Part shown: positions 17,664 to 24,703 of the stretch, one piece after another
Numbering within the stretch: the first letter of the stretch is position 1
Layout of the letters: every line of letters begins with the position of its first letter
NCBI GenBank assembly: GCA_022649165.1
Contig: JALCNR010000002.1
Span: 1 to 64,000 of the forward strand
DNA: 64,000 bases
Origin: Actinomyces sp.
GTDB taxonomy: Bacteria; Actinomycetota; Actinomycetes; Actinomycetales; Actinomycetaceae
Direction: 5' to 3'
The notes under the pieces: model-generated
Seen by the model: only the letters and a program-made list of their open reading frames with translations
Database searches by the model: none
Told to the model about the DNA's origin: nothing
Program-made: the position numbers and the translations under genes

Positions 17664-18401
17664 ATGGACGACGCCTCTCCCGCTCCGCGCCGGCCCGCGA
17701 TGTGGCGCCGGGTGCGCGGCGCGCTCTTCGCCCGCCCCCGCCCCCTCCACGTGGTCCTCCTCGTCATCTGCTTCGTCCTGGGAGCGGCGATGGTCACCCA
17801 GGTCCGCGCCCAGCAGACGGACCCGCTGGAGACGATGAACCAGCAGGACCTCGTCGCCCTGCTCGACGAGCTCTCCACCCGGGAGGAGACGCTGCGATCG
17901 GAGAAGTCCGATCTGCAGTCGCAACTCGCCGAGCTCCAGAACGCGGCCTCGGAGCAGCAGGCGGCCCGTTCGGCCGCCGAGCGGGCCGCGACGCAGGCCG
18001 CCGTCAACGCCGGAACGGTCCCCGTCCACGGCCCGGGACTCGTGATGACGGTGACCGACGGCGGCGGCGCCCTGGACTCCTCGCAGTTCGTCATGGCGCT
18101 GGGCGAGCTGCGCAACGCCGGCGCGGAGGCCGTCGCCCTCAACGGGGTCAGGCTCACCCCGCGATCCTGGTTCACCAGCGATTCCACGGGTGTCGTGGTG
18201 GACGGGACGCGGATCTCCTCGCCGTACACGTGGCAGATCCTCGGGGACGCCACCACCCTGGAGCCAGCGCTGGAGATCCAGGCCGGATCCGCCCAGCAGA
18301 TGCGGGCTCGCGGGGCCGGTGTGGACATCGCGGCCTCTGACGACCTCCAGATCACGGCCGTCGCCCCGGCTCCGAAGCCGCAGTGGGCGACGGTGAAGTG
18401 A
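17664..18401 (+). CDS. DUF881 family membrane-anchored protein (second copy)
   Basis: 245 residues from ATG 17664, preceded by AAGG about ten bases upstream. GTG 17655, overlapping the sbp stop, is an alternative adding three residues. One membrane segment near the start (VVLLVICFVLGAAMVTQV) is followed by a coiled coil (EELSTREETLRSEKSD region) and the DUF881 domain with GPGLVMTVTDGG, ELRNAGAEAVALNG and PYTWQILGD. It is a paralogue of the gene at 16401, as seen in many actinobacterial division clusters. Confidence 0.88.
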   Translation: MDDASPAPRRPAMWRRVRGALFARPRPLHVVLLVICFVLGAAMVTQVRAQQTDPLETMNQQDLVALLDELSTREETLRSEKSDLQSQLAELQNAASEQQAARSAAERAATQAAVNAGTVPVHGPGLVMTVTDGGGALDSSQFVMALGELRNAGAEAVALNGVRLTPRSWFTSDSTGVVVDGTRISSPYTWQILGDATTLEPALEIQAGSAQQMRARGAGVDIAASDDLQITAVAPAPKPQWATVK

Positions 18402-18467
18402 GTCCTTGGGGCGCCCGGCACACTACACTGGCGATAACGTGTCGCCGATCGACTCAAGGAGGGAAGA

Positions 18468-18899
18468 GTGGAGACCAACAAGGATTTCGATCCCACGGCC
18501 ACCTCGCTGTTCGGACTGCCCTCGGAGGATGAGGCGCTCAGCGGCCCGGTCCCGCTCTCGGCACGCGATCGCGACGCCGTCGACGCGCTGCCGGCGGGAT
18601 CCGCCCTGCTCATCGTCCAGCGCGGTCCGAACTCGGGAGCCCGTTTCCTCCTGGACCCGGAGGTGACGAACGCGGGGCGCTCCCCGAAGTCGGACATCTT
18701 CCTCGACGACGTCACCGTGTCGCGTCGCCACTGCCAGTTCCTCGCCCGCGACGGCGGCTACTACGTGCGCGACTCCGGCTCACTCAACGGGACCTATGTC
18801 AACCGGGAGCGGGTCGAGGAGGCCGAGCTGCACGCCGGAGACGAGGTGCAGATCGGCAAGTACCGGCTGACCTACCACCCATCTCCGCGCCAGGCATGA
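18468..18899 (+). CDS. garA: FHA-domain protein of the GarA/OdhI type
   Basis: 143 residues from GTG 18468, with a strong AAGGAGGG ribosome site. The C-terminal two thirds are an FHA phosphothreonine-binding domain with the conserved GRSPKSDIFLDD (about 67-78), VSRRHC and GSLNGTYVN. A flexible N terminus contains DPTATSLF, which resembles the threonine site that PknB/PknG phosphorylate in GarA. In mycobacteria and corynebacteria the unphosphorylated protein inhibits 2-oxoglutarate dehydrogenase and glutamate dehydrogenase. Its place before ftsR is the conserved one. TACACT at 18424-18429 could be a -10 box, but no convincing -35 is seen. Confidence 0.92.
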   Translation: METNKDFDPTATSLFGLPSEDEALSGPVPLSARDRDAVDALPAGSALLIVQRGPNSGARFLLDPEVTNAGRSPKSDIFLDDVTVSRRHCQFLARDGGYYVRDSGSLNGTYVNRERVEEAELHAGDEVQIGKYRLTYHPSPRQA

Positions 18900-19657
18900 G
18901 CGCGGCAGCCCCTGCTCCCGCCCCCGATGCGCGGGACGCTCCCGAGCCGTGGCCGCGGGGCGTCTCGCGGGACCCCGCGCTGTCCATCGGACAGGTGGTC
19001 GGCCTGCTGCGCGCGGAGTTCCCGGCAGTCACGGTCTCGAAGATCCGCTTCCTGGAGGACCAGGGGCTAGTGCGTCCCGTCCGCTCCGGGGCGGGATACC
19101 GCAAGTACTCCCGCGCCGACGTCGAGCGCCTGCGGTTTGTGCTCACCCAGCAGCGCGACTCCTACGCGCCGCTTCGCGTCATCGGGGACCAGCTGCGCGC
19201 CCTCGACGCGGGTCATGATGTCGAGCCCGCTCCGACGGCACGGGTCGTGACCTCGGAGGGGCATGTCGTCGTGCCCTCCAACCGGCCGTCCCTCCCCGCG
19301 CGGGAGCTTTCCGACCTCACGGGGGCGAGCATCGAGACCCTGGAGCGTTACACGGGGCTCGGGCTCATCACGCCGGACCTCGCCGGGTACTTCCCCTCCC
19401 GGTCGATCCAGGTCGTCACGCTGTTGCTCGCGTTGGAGGGCGAGGGCGTCGACGCGCGCGTCCTGAGGTCGGTGCGCACCGGCGCCGAGCGGAGCGCTGA
19501 CCTCATCGACCAGGCCGTGTCCTCCCAGCGCTCGAGGAGCCGGGCCAGCGATCTGGAGCGGGCGGGATCGCGGTCCATGGAGCTCGGCGAGCTCATGGCG
19601 GATCTCCATCGTGAGATGCTGCGTGTCTCACTGTCCCGTCTCAACGGGCTGTCGTAG
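18896..19657 (+). CDS. ftsR: MerR-family cell-division regulator FtsR
   Basis: 253 residues overlapping the end of garA by four bases (ATGA). A MerR-type winged helix occupies about 28-100 (LSIGQVVGLLRAEF...VSKIRFLEDQGLV...GYRKYSRADVERL). The C-terminal half has a second helical domain. In Corynebacterium FtsR activates ftsZ transcription, and this gene has the same place after garA. Effector unknown. Confidence 0.88.
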   Translation: MSAAAPAPAPDARDAPEPWPRGVSRDPALSIGQVVGLLRAEFPAVTVSKIRFLEDQGLVRPVRSGAGYRKYSRADVERLRFVLTQQRDSYAPLRVIGDQLRALDAGHDVEPAPTARVVTSEGHVVVPSNRPSLPARELSDLTGASIETLERYTGLGLITPDLAGYFPSRSIQVVTLLLALEGEGVDARVLRSVRTGAERSADLIDQAVSSQRSRSRASDLERAGSRSMELGELMADLHREMLRVSLSRLNGLS

Positions 19658-19679
19658 GCCGGCCGCGGCGAGCGCGAAC

Positions 19680-19692
19680 CCTCACGTTGAGG
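19680..19692. promoter_or_regulatory. Inverted repeat upstream of the second merR gene, possible MerR-type operator
   Basis: CCTCA-CGT-TGAGG is a perfect 5-bp inverted repeat with a 3-base spacer, about 30 bp upstream of the -35 box of the next gene. It is followed by GTGGAGGGTGAGG, which repeats half-site-like GGNGAGG elements. MerR-family proteins bind such repeats. Autoregulation by FtsR or the 19787 protein is an inference. Confidence 0.45.
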
Positions 19693-19720
19693 TGGAGGGT
19701 GAGGCGCGCCGGGAGGGTCG

Positions 19721-19749
19721 TTGACCCGGCCCCTCCCACTGCCTAGCGT
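19721..19749 (+). promoter_or_regulatory. Sigma-70-type promoter of the merR gene at 19787
   Basis: -35 TTGACC at 19721-19726, a 17-base spacer, and -10 TAGCGT at 19744-19749, in the 129-bp space after ftsR. Spacing is optimal and both boxes agree with the housekeeping consensus of GC-rich actinobacteria. Confidence 0.65.
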
Positions 19750-19786
19750 TGTCCCCATCAACGATCTGTCCCTCGAAGGAGCCGCC

Positions 19787-20350
19787 GTGAGCGCCCAGAC
19801 TCAGGATCCCCGGGTCACCGCCCGGCAGGGGATGCTCTTCGGCGACCCCTTGGAGGGCCTCGATGAGGAGCAGACCGGCTACCGCGGCCCCGTCGCCTGC
19901 GCCGTCACCGGCATCACCTACCGCCAGCTTGACTACTGGGCCCGCACAGGCCTGCTCGAGCCGTCGGTGCGGGCGGCCCGCGGATCGGGTTCGCAACGGC
20001 TCTACTCGTTCAAGGACCTCTTGGTGCTGCGCGTCGTCAAGAAGCTGCTCGACGCCGGCGTGTCCCTGCAGCAGGTGCGCACCGCCGTTCGGCAGCTCCA
20101 GGACCGCGGCGTCGACGACCTGGCGTCGATCACGCTGATGAGCGACGGTGCGTCCGTCTACGAGTGCACCTCCACCGATGAGGTCATCGATCTGCTCCAG
20201 GGGGGACAGGGGGTCTTCGGCATCGCGGTGGGGCGCGTGTGGCGCGAGATCGAGGGATCGCTGGCCGAGCTGCCGATCGAGCAGGCCGAGGCCGCGCCGA
20301 TGGTCGATGAGCTGGCCGAGAGGCGCCGCCGCAAGCGCTCCGCGTCCTGA
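19787..20350 (+). CDS. MerR-family transcriptional regulator of the garA-ftsR cluster
   Basis: 187 residues from GTG 19787, with GAAGGA at the right distance. Winged-helix MerR domain in about 39-110 (YRQLDYWARTGLLEPSVR...RLYSFKDLLVLRVVKKLLDAG), then a C-terminal region with SDGASVYECTS. This is the second MerR protein that accompanies garA in actinobacteria. It has no cysteine cluster of metal-sensing MerR proteins. Its own promoter and an inverted repeat lie just upstream. Convergent with the Hsp70-like gene, 15 bp between stops. Confidence 0.85.
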   Translation: MSAQTQDPRVTARQGMLFGDPLEGLDEEQTGYRGPVACAVTGITYRQLDYWARTGLLEPSVRAARGSGSQRLYSFKDLLVLRVVKKLLDAGVSLQQVRTAVRQLQDRGVDDLASITLMSDGASVYECTSTDEVIDLLQGGQGVFGIAVGRVWREIEGSLAELPIEQAEAAPMVDELAERRRRKRSAS

Positions 20351-20365
20351 GGCGCGGCGGGAGGT

Positions 20366-21892
20366 TCAGTCGGCGGCCAGGGACTGCCGGAGAGTGAAAC
20401 CCGTGTCGCAGTCGCGGATCTGGACCTCGACAATGCCGTTCGGATCCACCGAGTAACGTTCTTCGACAAGTGGTCCGTACTCGGTGCGCACGACCTCCTG
20501 GCCCGCAAGATCGACCTCGCCCCGACGGGATCCCTCCTGCAGCAGGGGATCGAAGGGCATGGCGATCCGACCGCGCGGCATGACGTCGCCGCGCGGGACG
20601 CCCTCGTCATCGGTGGAGGCGTACTCGACGAAGCGGAACCATCCGATGTTGTGGGCGGCGCGGTAGGTCCGGGTGACGGCCACGGTGTCCGATGCCGACA
20701 CCCGGAGATCGGGTTCCAACAGCGGATCGAAGGACACGCGCCGGCCCGACTCGGACTCCCGGAAGACACCGAGCCCCCGTGAGAGTCGTTCGGAGAGCGT
20801 GTATCCGGCGTCCGGGTCGGCGGCGATCGCGAGCCCGATGGCGGTGGAGGCGGCGGCGTGAGGGGAGCGGTGGACGCGCCGTCCGAACCGGGAGCGCAGC
20901 AGGCGCGAGACGATGGGCAGCTCCGACCCGCCCCCGACGACGTAGAGGCCGGCCACATCGCCGGGCAGGGCGGGGGAACCGTCCCGGTCGGGGACGGTCA
21001 GCGGCTCCATCGTCGCCAGCGCCGAGCGGACAAGGGGAGCGGCGTCCTCGTAGAACTCGCCGACCGGGACGGTGACGGCGCGCCCCGCGACCTCGAGCGC
21101 GATAAGGCGCGACTGGGAGGACAGGGACTCCTTGGCGGTGCGGGCCTCATCGAGAAGGCCCGCCCACCCGGACTCGCCCAACTCGGCGGGGGAGACCCCG
21201 GCGGCCCGCAGCGCGCACCGAGCGAGGACCTCGTCGAAGTCGTCCCCGCCCAGATGGTTGTCGCCGCACGAGCCGAGGACCTCGTGGGCGGTTCCGCGGA
21301 CCGCGACCAGCGAGGCGTCGAAGGTCCCGCCGCCGAGATCGAAGACGAGGACCCGGCCGCGCCGAGAGTTCACCGTGCCCGCATGGCGGTGCGTGTACTC
21401 GAACCCGGCGGCGGAGGGTTCGTTGACCATCGCCCTCACAGCGAACCCGGCCGCCCGGCAGGCCTCGAGCGTGAGGAGGCGCTGGGCCGAATGGGCATGG
21501 GCGGGAACGCCGACGACGATGTCGAGCGGAGCGCCCGCCAGGTCCTCGGCGACCGAGGACGAGGTGCGCAGACAGCCGGCCACCTCGTGGAGGAGCCCTG
21601 CGACGAGGTCGAGCACGCGGAGATCGCGCCCGCCCAGGCGCACCGTCGCGGCGGCCGTCACATGGGGATCCGAGAGAATGCGCTTGACGGAACGCAGATG
21701 CGGAGCGCCGGCCCGGGCCGCCTCCTCGGCGCGGAAGCCGAACACGGGACGGCCGTCCTCGAGGGCGATGAGGGAGGGGACGAACTCGCGGGCGTCCCCG
21801 CGCGGGTCCTCAAAGGAGACGACCGGGTAGTTGCCCCGGTCCGCGCCCGCGACGATCGTGCGGGTCGTGCCGAAGTCCACACCGAGTCTCAT
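20366..21892 (-). CDS. Hsp70/DnaK-family ATPase
   Basis: 508 residues, shorter than DnaK (about 600). The actin-type ATPase core is well kept: GVDFGTTRTIVA at 4-15, the second phosphate loop VLVFDLGGGTFDAS near 184-197, and the adenosine motif YVVGGGSELPIV near 318. The C-terminal part replaces the usual substrate-binding domain and lid with a shorter beta-rich region, and no EEVD-like tail is seen. It is therefore a DnaK paralogue, not the housekeeping chaperone. No GrpE or DnaJ gene is next to it. Divergent from the membrane protein at 22008. Confidence 0.85.
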   Translation of the reverse strand: MRLGVDFGTTRTIVAGADRGNYPVVSFEDPRGDAREFVPSLIALEDGRPVFGFRAEEAARAGAPHLRSVKRILSDPHVTAAATVRLGGRDLRVLDLVAGLLHEVAGCLRTSSSVAEDLAGAPLDIVVGVPAHAHSAQRLLTLEACRAAGFAVRAMVNEPSAAGFEYTHRHAGTVNSRRGRVLVFDLGGGTFDASLVAVRGTAHEVLGSCGDNHLGGDDFDEVLARCALRAAGVSPAELGESGWAGLLDEARTAKESLSSQSRLIALEVAGRAVTVPVGEFYEDAAPLVRSALATMEPLTVPDRDGSPALPGDVAGLYVVGGGSELPIVSRLLRSRFGRRVHRSPHAAASTAIGLAIAADPDAGYTLSERLSRGLGVFRESESGRRVSFDPLLEPDLRVSASDTVAVTRTYRAAHNIGWFRFVEYASTDDEGVPRGDVMPRGRIAMPFDPLLQEGSRRGEVDLAGQEVVRTEYGPLVEERYSVDPNGIVEVQIRDCDTGFTLRQSLAAD

Positions 21893-22007
21893 GCCCCCCA
21901 GTTTAAGTCGGCGCGCCCGGGGGGCGGCGGGACGGGGCTACGATGGACCTCCGCGCGACGGCGCGGAAGGGCGCGGAAGCCGGGCGGGCCGGGGGAGAGG
22001 GGATATC

Positions 22008-22637
22008 GTGTCCGTGTACGAGGTCATGGGATGGGCGGGCTCCGTGCTCGTGGTCGTCTCCCTCATGCTCCCGAGCGTGCGTCGCTTCCGGTGGCTGAAT
22101 CTCACCGGGTCCGCGCTGGCGACGATCTACAACGTGATCTTCGGGATCTGGCCGTTCGCCGCGATGAACCTGGCGATCACGCTCATCGACGCCTGGTGGA
22201 TCGTGCGGATCGAGCGCGACGCCCGGCGCGGCCGCTCCTACACGCTGCTCCCGATCGGGGCGGGCGAGGCCTATCTGGCCCACATGATCGGCTCCCTGGC
22301 CGAGGCGGTGGAGCGGTGGTACCCCCGGTTCCGCGCGATCCCGGAGGGCCCGGATCGGAGGGCGTTCCTGGTGCTGCACGGCGACGAGACAATCGGCGTC
22401 ATCGTCGCCGAGGTCCACTCGCAGTGGGCGGAGATCGTCCTGGACTTGGTCACGCCGCGTTTCCGCGACCTCAGTCCGGGGCGCTTCGTGTACTCGCAGG
22501 CCCGGCTGGCGGACGTGCTGGGCGTGTCCTCGCTGCGCGTGGCGGCGGGCACGACGACCGACCCCGGATACTTCCGGCGGGTGGGCTTCGTGGACGAGGG
22601 GGAGGATCTGGTCCTCGCGGTCCGATCGCCAATCTGA
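22008..22637 (+). CDS. Membrane protein with C-terminal GNAT-like domain
   Basis: 209 residues from GTG 22008, five bases after GAGAGGGG; a TACGAT at 21939-21944 may be the -10 box. The first 70 residues carry about three short membrane segments (VMGWAGSVLVVVSLMLPSV, IYNVIFGIWPFAAMNLAITL) resembling the YgjV-type inner membrane fold. The C-terminal part (about 115-209) resembles an acetyltransferase core (GVIVAEVHSQWAEIVLDLV, then DPGYFRRVGFVDEGED). It looks like a fusion of the two. Substrate unknown. Confidence 0.65.
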   Translation: MSVYEVMGWAGSVLVVVSLMLPSVRRFRWLNLTGSALATIYNVIFGIWPFAAMNLAITLIDAWWIVRIERDARRGRSYTLLPIGAGEAYLAHMIGSLAEAVERWYPRFRAIPEGPDRRAFLVLHGDETIGVIVAEVHSQWAEIVLDLVTPRFRDLSPGRFVYSQARLADVLGVSSLRVAAGTTTDPGYFRRVGFVDEGEDLVLAVRSPI

Positions 22638-22638
22638 C

Positions 22639-22652
22639 ATAATGTACATTAT
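22639..22652. repeat. AT-rich 14-bp palindrome in convergent spacer
   Basis: ATAATGTACATTAT is a perfect palindrome immediately after the stop of the 22008 gene, strikingly AT-rich for this genome. The rest of the 132-bp convergent spacer holds a possible hairpin (GTCCGG 22744-22749 with CCGGAC 22759-22764) and nothing else I can name. Confidence 0.5.
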
Positions 22653-22769
22653 CGGATCGTTGGGGAAGATCGGGATGAGGGTCCGCGAGAGGCGTCCGTC
22701 CAACCTCGGAGTCATCGTCGGCTGGGTGTCGAATCCGACCGAGGTCCGGCGTTCGTCCCCGGACGCGTG

Positions 22770-23510
22770 TCACCCTGCCGAGTGGTCGGCGAGCGCGCGG
22801 ATCGCGGGTGCGAGCGCCGAGGCCGACCACCAGGTGGGCCACGCGATCAGGACCAGCATGACGAGGTGCCAGATCCACCGGGGCGCACGTGTCAGAGAGG
22901 CCAGCGCACCGGGGTCATCGGCGCGGTCCCCGTGGACGACCACGGACGCGAACTGCCGCCACGCCCCGACCAGCAGCACGACGCCCGCCGCGCAGACCGC
23001 GGCCGACGTCAGCTCGATGCTCCCCCGCCACCAGGCGGCTCCTGTGGCCGCAAGAAGCGTCACCAGAGCCAGCGCCGTGTAGAGCGATCTGGCGCGGACC
23101 AGAGCGGCGATCATCAGGCCTCCGGCGATCACGAGGACGAGCGGGGCCCGCCCGCCCATGGCGGCAGCGATCATGACGGCGCCGACGGCCGCCGGCATCG
23201 GGTATCCGGCCACCGTCGTGAGCACCAGACCGATCCCGCGCGGCCGGCCCGCCGTGACCGTGTGGCCCGACATATCGGGATTGACGATGAAACCCGTGAA
23301 CCGGCGTCCGCACAGGACTCCCACCACCGCGTGGCCGAGTTCGTGGACGACGGTGACCAGCGGGCGGACGACGACCCACAGGGGCGTCGCCACGCACAGC
23401 GCGGCCAACGCCGCCGCGGCGGCCGTCCATGCGCCGATGGAGACGTCCTGCGCCACGAGACTCGCACCGAGGCGCTCCAGCACAGAGCGCCAGACCTCAT
23501 GCCATCCCAT
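22770..23510 (-). CDS. M50-like integral membrane metalloprotease
   Basis: 246 residues from ATG 23510. The motif HELGH (about 58-62) lies inside a membrane segment (VVVRPLVTVVHELGHAVVG), and a second polar site, MSGHTV, follows near 80. Five or six further hydrophobic segments are visible. This is the layout of M50B-like (YydH/SpoIVFB-related) proteins seen in actinobacteria. Substrate unknown. Divergent from rbpA, sharing an 84-bp intergenic region. Confidence 0.78.
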   Translation of the reverse strand: MGWHEVWRSVLERLGASLVAQDVSIGAWTAAAAALAALCVATPLWVVVRPLVTVVHELGHAVVGVLCGRRFTGFIVNPDMSGHTVTAGRPRGIGLVLTTVAGYPMPAAVGAVMIAAAMGGRAPLVLVIAGGLMIAALVRARSLYTALALVTLLAATGAAWWRGSIELTSAAVCAAGVVLLVGAWRQFASVVVHGDRADDPGALASLTRAPRWIWHLVMLVLIAWPTWWSASALAPAIRALADHSAG

Positions 23511-23534
23511 GGGAGAAGTGTCGATCCGTTGGAT

Positions 23535-23560
23535 GGAATATCCGGTAGAATCTCGTCGTT
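23535..23560 (+). promoter_or_regulatory. SigR/SigH-type promoter of rbpA
   Basis: GGAAT at 23535-23539 and GTT at 23558-23560 are separated by exactly 18 bases, the consensus of thiol-stress sigma factors SigR (Streptomyces) and SigH (mycobacteria). TAGAAT at 23546-23551 overlaps it and could be a housekeeping -10 box, but no -35 is seen at its proper distance. rbpA is a known SigR target in Streptomyces, which fits. Confidence 0.7.
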
Positions 23561-23594
23561 TGGGACTGTGCAGGCCAACATCTGAGGAGACGAC

Positions 23595-23960
23595 ATGGCG
23601 GATCGGGCGCTTCGGGGAATGCAGATCGGCGCGAAGTCGATGGAGTCCGAGGAGGGAGTCGTCTTCGCCGAGCGGTTCACCGCGAAGTACCTGTGCCCCA
23701 ACGGACACGAGTTCGAGGTGACCTTCGCCGCCGAGGCGACCCCGCCGGCGACCTGGGAATGCGCCTGCGGGGCGATCGCGGAGGTCGTCGGCGACGTCCC
23801 CGAGGACGAAGACCAGAAGCCGGCGAAGCCCGTGCGCACCCACTGGGACATGCTGCGCGAGCGCCGTTCCATCGAGGAGCTCGAGAAGGTCCTTGAGGAG
23901 CAGCTCACCCTGCTGCGTGAGGGACGTCTGCGTCCGGAGGGCTCCTACCGCAAGCCGTGA
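23595..23960 (+). CDS. rbpA: RNA polymerase-binding protein RbpA
   Basis: 121 residues, the family's length. It starts with the conserved MADRALRGMQIGAKSMESE, has the zinc-binding core CPNGHEF...WECACG (about 35-60), and ends in the sigma-binding region KPVRTHWDMLRERRSIEELE. RbpA is an actinobacterial essential factor that binds RNA polymerase and the principal sigma factor and stabilises the open complex. GAGGAG precedes the ATG. Its last 16 bases overlap the convergent ppm1 gene. Confidence 0.97.
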   Translation: MADRALRGMQIGAKSMESEEGVVFAERFTAKYLCPNGHEFEVTFAAEATPPATWECACGAIAEVVGDVPEDEDQKPAKPVRTHWDMLRERRSIEELEKVLEEQLTLLREGRLRPEGSYRKP

Positions 23961-24703
23961 CTCGTGGAGCCGAGCAATCGCCGGATCCCCCATTGAGTCA
24001 CCATCAATAGTTCTTCAATGAATATATCTCCTGAGAGTTTCGAGGCGCCGAACCGACGTTCGTCGAAGGCGATGGGCACCTCGGCGACCGCCGCCCCGCG
24101 CCGGGTTGCCGCCCAGGTCATCTCGACCTGGAAACCGTAGCCCCGCGCGCCGGCCTCGTCGAGGGCCCCTGAGCGCTCGAGCCATGCCGCTCGGTAGACC
24201 CGGAACCCCGCGGTCGCATCCGCGACGTCCATCCCGAGCATGGCGCGGATGTAGAGGTTCCCGGCGCGCGAGAGCGCGCGGCGCGGCAGCGGCCACCCGT
24301 GCACGGATCCGCCGGGCACCCAGCGCGATCCGATGACGAGGTCCGGATCGTCGGGCGCCCGGAACCGCGCGAGGAGGCGGGCCAGTTCCTCGGGACGATG
24401 GGAGCCGTCGGCGTCCATCTCCGCGAGATAACCGAAGCCGTGGTTCAGGCCCCACCGGAACCCTTGGACGTAGGCGCTGCCCAGTCCCGACCTGGGCGGC
24501 CGGTGGAGCACGCTGACCCGTCGGTCGTGGGCGCCCAGGTCCTCGGCCCACTCCCCCGTTCCGTCCGGGGAGGAGTCGTCGACGACGAGGACACGGACGC
24601 CCGGCATCGCCTCGAGAAGGCGTCGGAGCACGCCGGGCAGGGACTCGATCTCGTCGAAGGTCGGGACGACGACCAGGGTCTCGTCCTCGATCGCGGCGCT
24701 CAC
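23945..24703 (-). CDS. ppm1: Polyprenol monophosphomannose synthase Ppm1/Dpm1
   Basis: 252 residues of glycosyltransferase family 2. Visible motifs: VVVPTFDEIESLP (about 10-22), VVDDSSPDGTGEW (about 40-52) and the metal-binding AEMDADGSHRPEEL (about 93-106). It transfers mannose from GDP-mannose to polyprenol phosphate for lipoglycan and protein mannosylation. In mycobacteria it is fused to or operates with Lnt; here the two are separate with a four-base overlap (24700-24703). No membrane anchor of its own. It is convergent with rbpA, as in other actinobacteria. Confidence 0.94.
   Translation of the reverse strand: MSAAIEDETLVVVPTFDEIESLPGVLRRLLEAMPGVRVLVVDDSSPDGTGEWAEDLGAHDRRVSVLHRPPRSGLGSAYVQGFRWGLNHGFGYLAEMDADGSHRPEELARLLARFRAPDDPDLVIGSRWVPGGSVHGWPLPRRALSRAGNLYIRAMLGMDVADATAGFRVYRAAWLERSGALDEAGARGYGFQVEMTWAATRRGAAVAEVPIAFDERRFGASKLSGDIFIEELLMVTQWGIRRLLGSTSHGLR

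Noticed and set aside
22642-23082. Small gene on the + strand after the 22008 gene
   Set aside because: It has no ribosome site, lies mostly antisense to the M50 protease gene, and its peptide is unlike any family.
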